Assembly: GCA_050747865.1 (NCBI GenBank)
Contig: JBOGJI010000022.1
Coordinates: 1-43,694, forward strand
DNA from: JBOGJI01 sp050747865
GTDB lineage: Bacteria; Acidobacteriota; Thermoanaerobaculia; Multivoradales; JAHEKO01
Length of the DNA stretch: 43,694 nucleotides
Reading direction: 5' to 3'
Under the pieces are notes generated by a model. That model did not search any database, had not been told where the DNA came from, and worked only from the letters and a program-made list of their open reading frames with translations. Shown here piece by piece: positions 43,652 through 43,694 of the stretch (position 1 is the stretch's first letter; every line of letters begins with the position of its first letter). The position numbers were made by a program, and so were the translations under genes.

Positions 43652-43694
43652 ATGGAACGATACCTTGGATTCGATGTCCACAAGGCGAGCACGA
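43652..43694 (+). CDS. IS110-family transposase, N-terminal fragment cut by the window edge
   Basis: Only 14 residues are present: MERYLGFDVHKAST. The pattern GxDVHK at the N-terminus, with the first acidic residue of the RuvC-like DEDD site, is characteristic of IS110/IS1111 transposases. A strong AAGGAGG precedes the ATG by 6 bases. The rest lies beyond the window, so completeness and subgroup are unknown. Confidence 0.75.
   Translation, partial: MERYLGFDVHKAST

Overview
This is a GC-rich bacterial chromosome segment that is almost entirely coding. It has small gaps, extensive translational coupling, and mostly housekeeping genes with a few accessory islands. Several features together suggest an Acidobacteriota-type organism, possibly Thermoanaerobaculia-like: a von Willebrand-type secreted protein of the kind expanded in Acidobacteria, a two-subunit glycyl-tRNA synthetase, PPDK, and a YpdA-type reductase. 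This placement is inference from gene content; no marker gene was compared.

Layout. 154-10283 (minus): era, recO, glyQ, glyS, ppdK and two tandem GAPDH genes, preceded by ybeY. The upstream GAPDH copy has lost its catalytic cysteine. 10280-17442 (minus): a TIGR04282-type nucleotidyl/glycosyltransferase, nnr, tsaE, a 3-hydroxyacyl-CoA dehydrogenase, phoH, pgpH, ybeY. 17531-18548 (plus): SAM hydrolase and a DUF4177 protein. 18550-24762 (minus): a holin-like membrane protein with a small partner, the VWA protein, a YpdA-like reductase, thiD, lgt and a DUF547 protein. 24849-25925 (plus): a DHH phosphoesterase. 25935-30471 (minus): cinA, plsY, gpsA, guaA. 30534-36330 (plus): a six-gene accessory operon of a secreted protein, a GDSL esterase with dockerin-like repeats, SxtJ, a carbamoyltransferase, DUF5989 and a membrane-anchored SGNH hydrolase. 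This resembles the sxtI-J-K-L gene set of saxitoxin clusters and is the best candidate here for a poorly described system, perhaps O-carbamoylation of an envelope product. 36307-43437 (minus): a Gfo/Idh/MocA oxidoreductase, mtnP, surE, pcm, a DedA/YqaA protein, acyP, apt, tRNA-Arg(CCU), a TPR membrane protein, and a pyrimidine-nucleoside phosphorylase. The window ends inside an IS110-type transposase.

Non-coding content is unusually rich in repeats. There are three members of a small inverted-repeat element family (15101-15163, 38457-38653, 43445-43492), a long imperfect palindrome at the end of thiD, a REP-like palindrome at 42488-42514, and GGGGTCAGGG-type repeats that have entered the coding ends or interior of four genes. 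Two expression patterns recur. Fifteen same-strand gene pairs share a four-base stop/start overlap. Several first genes have a TANNNT -10 box only 7-10 bases before the start codon, which suggests leaderless transcripts.
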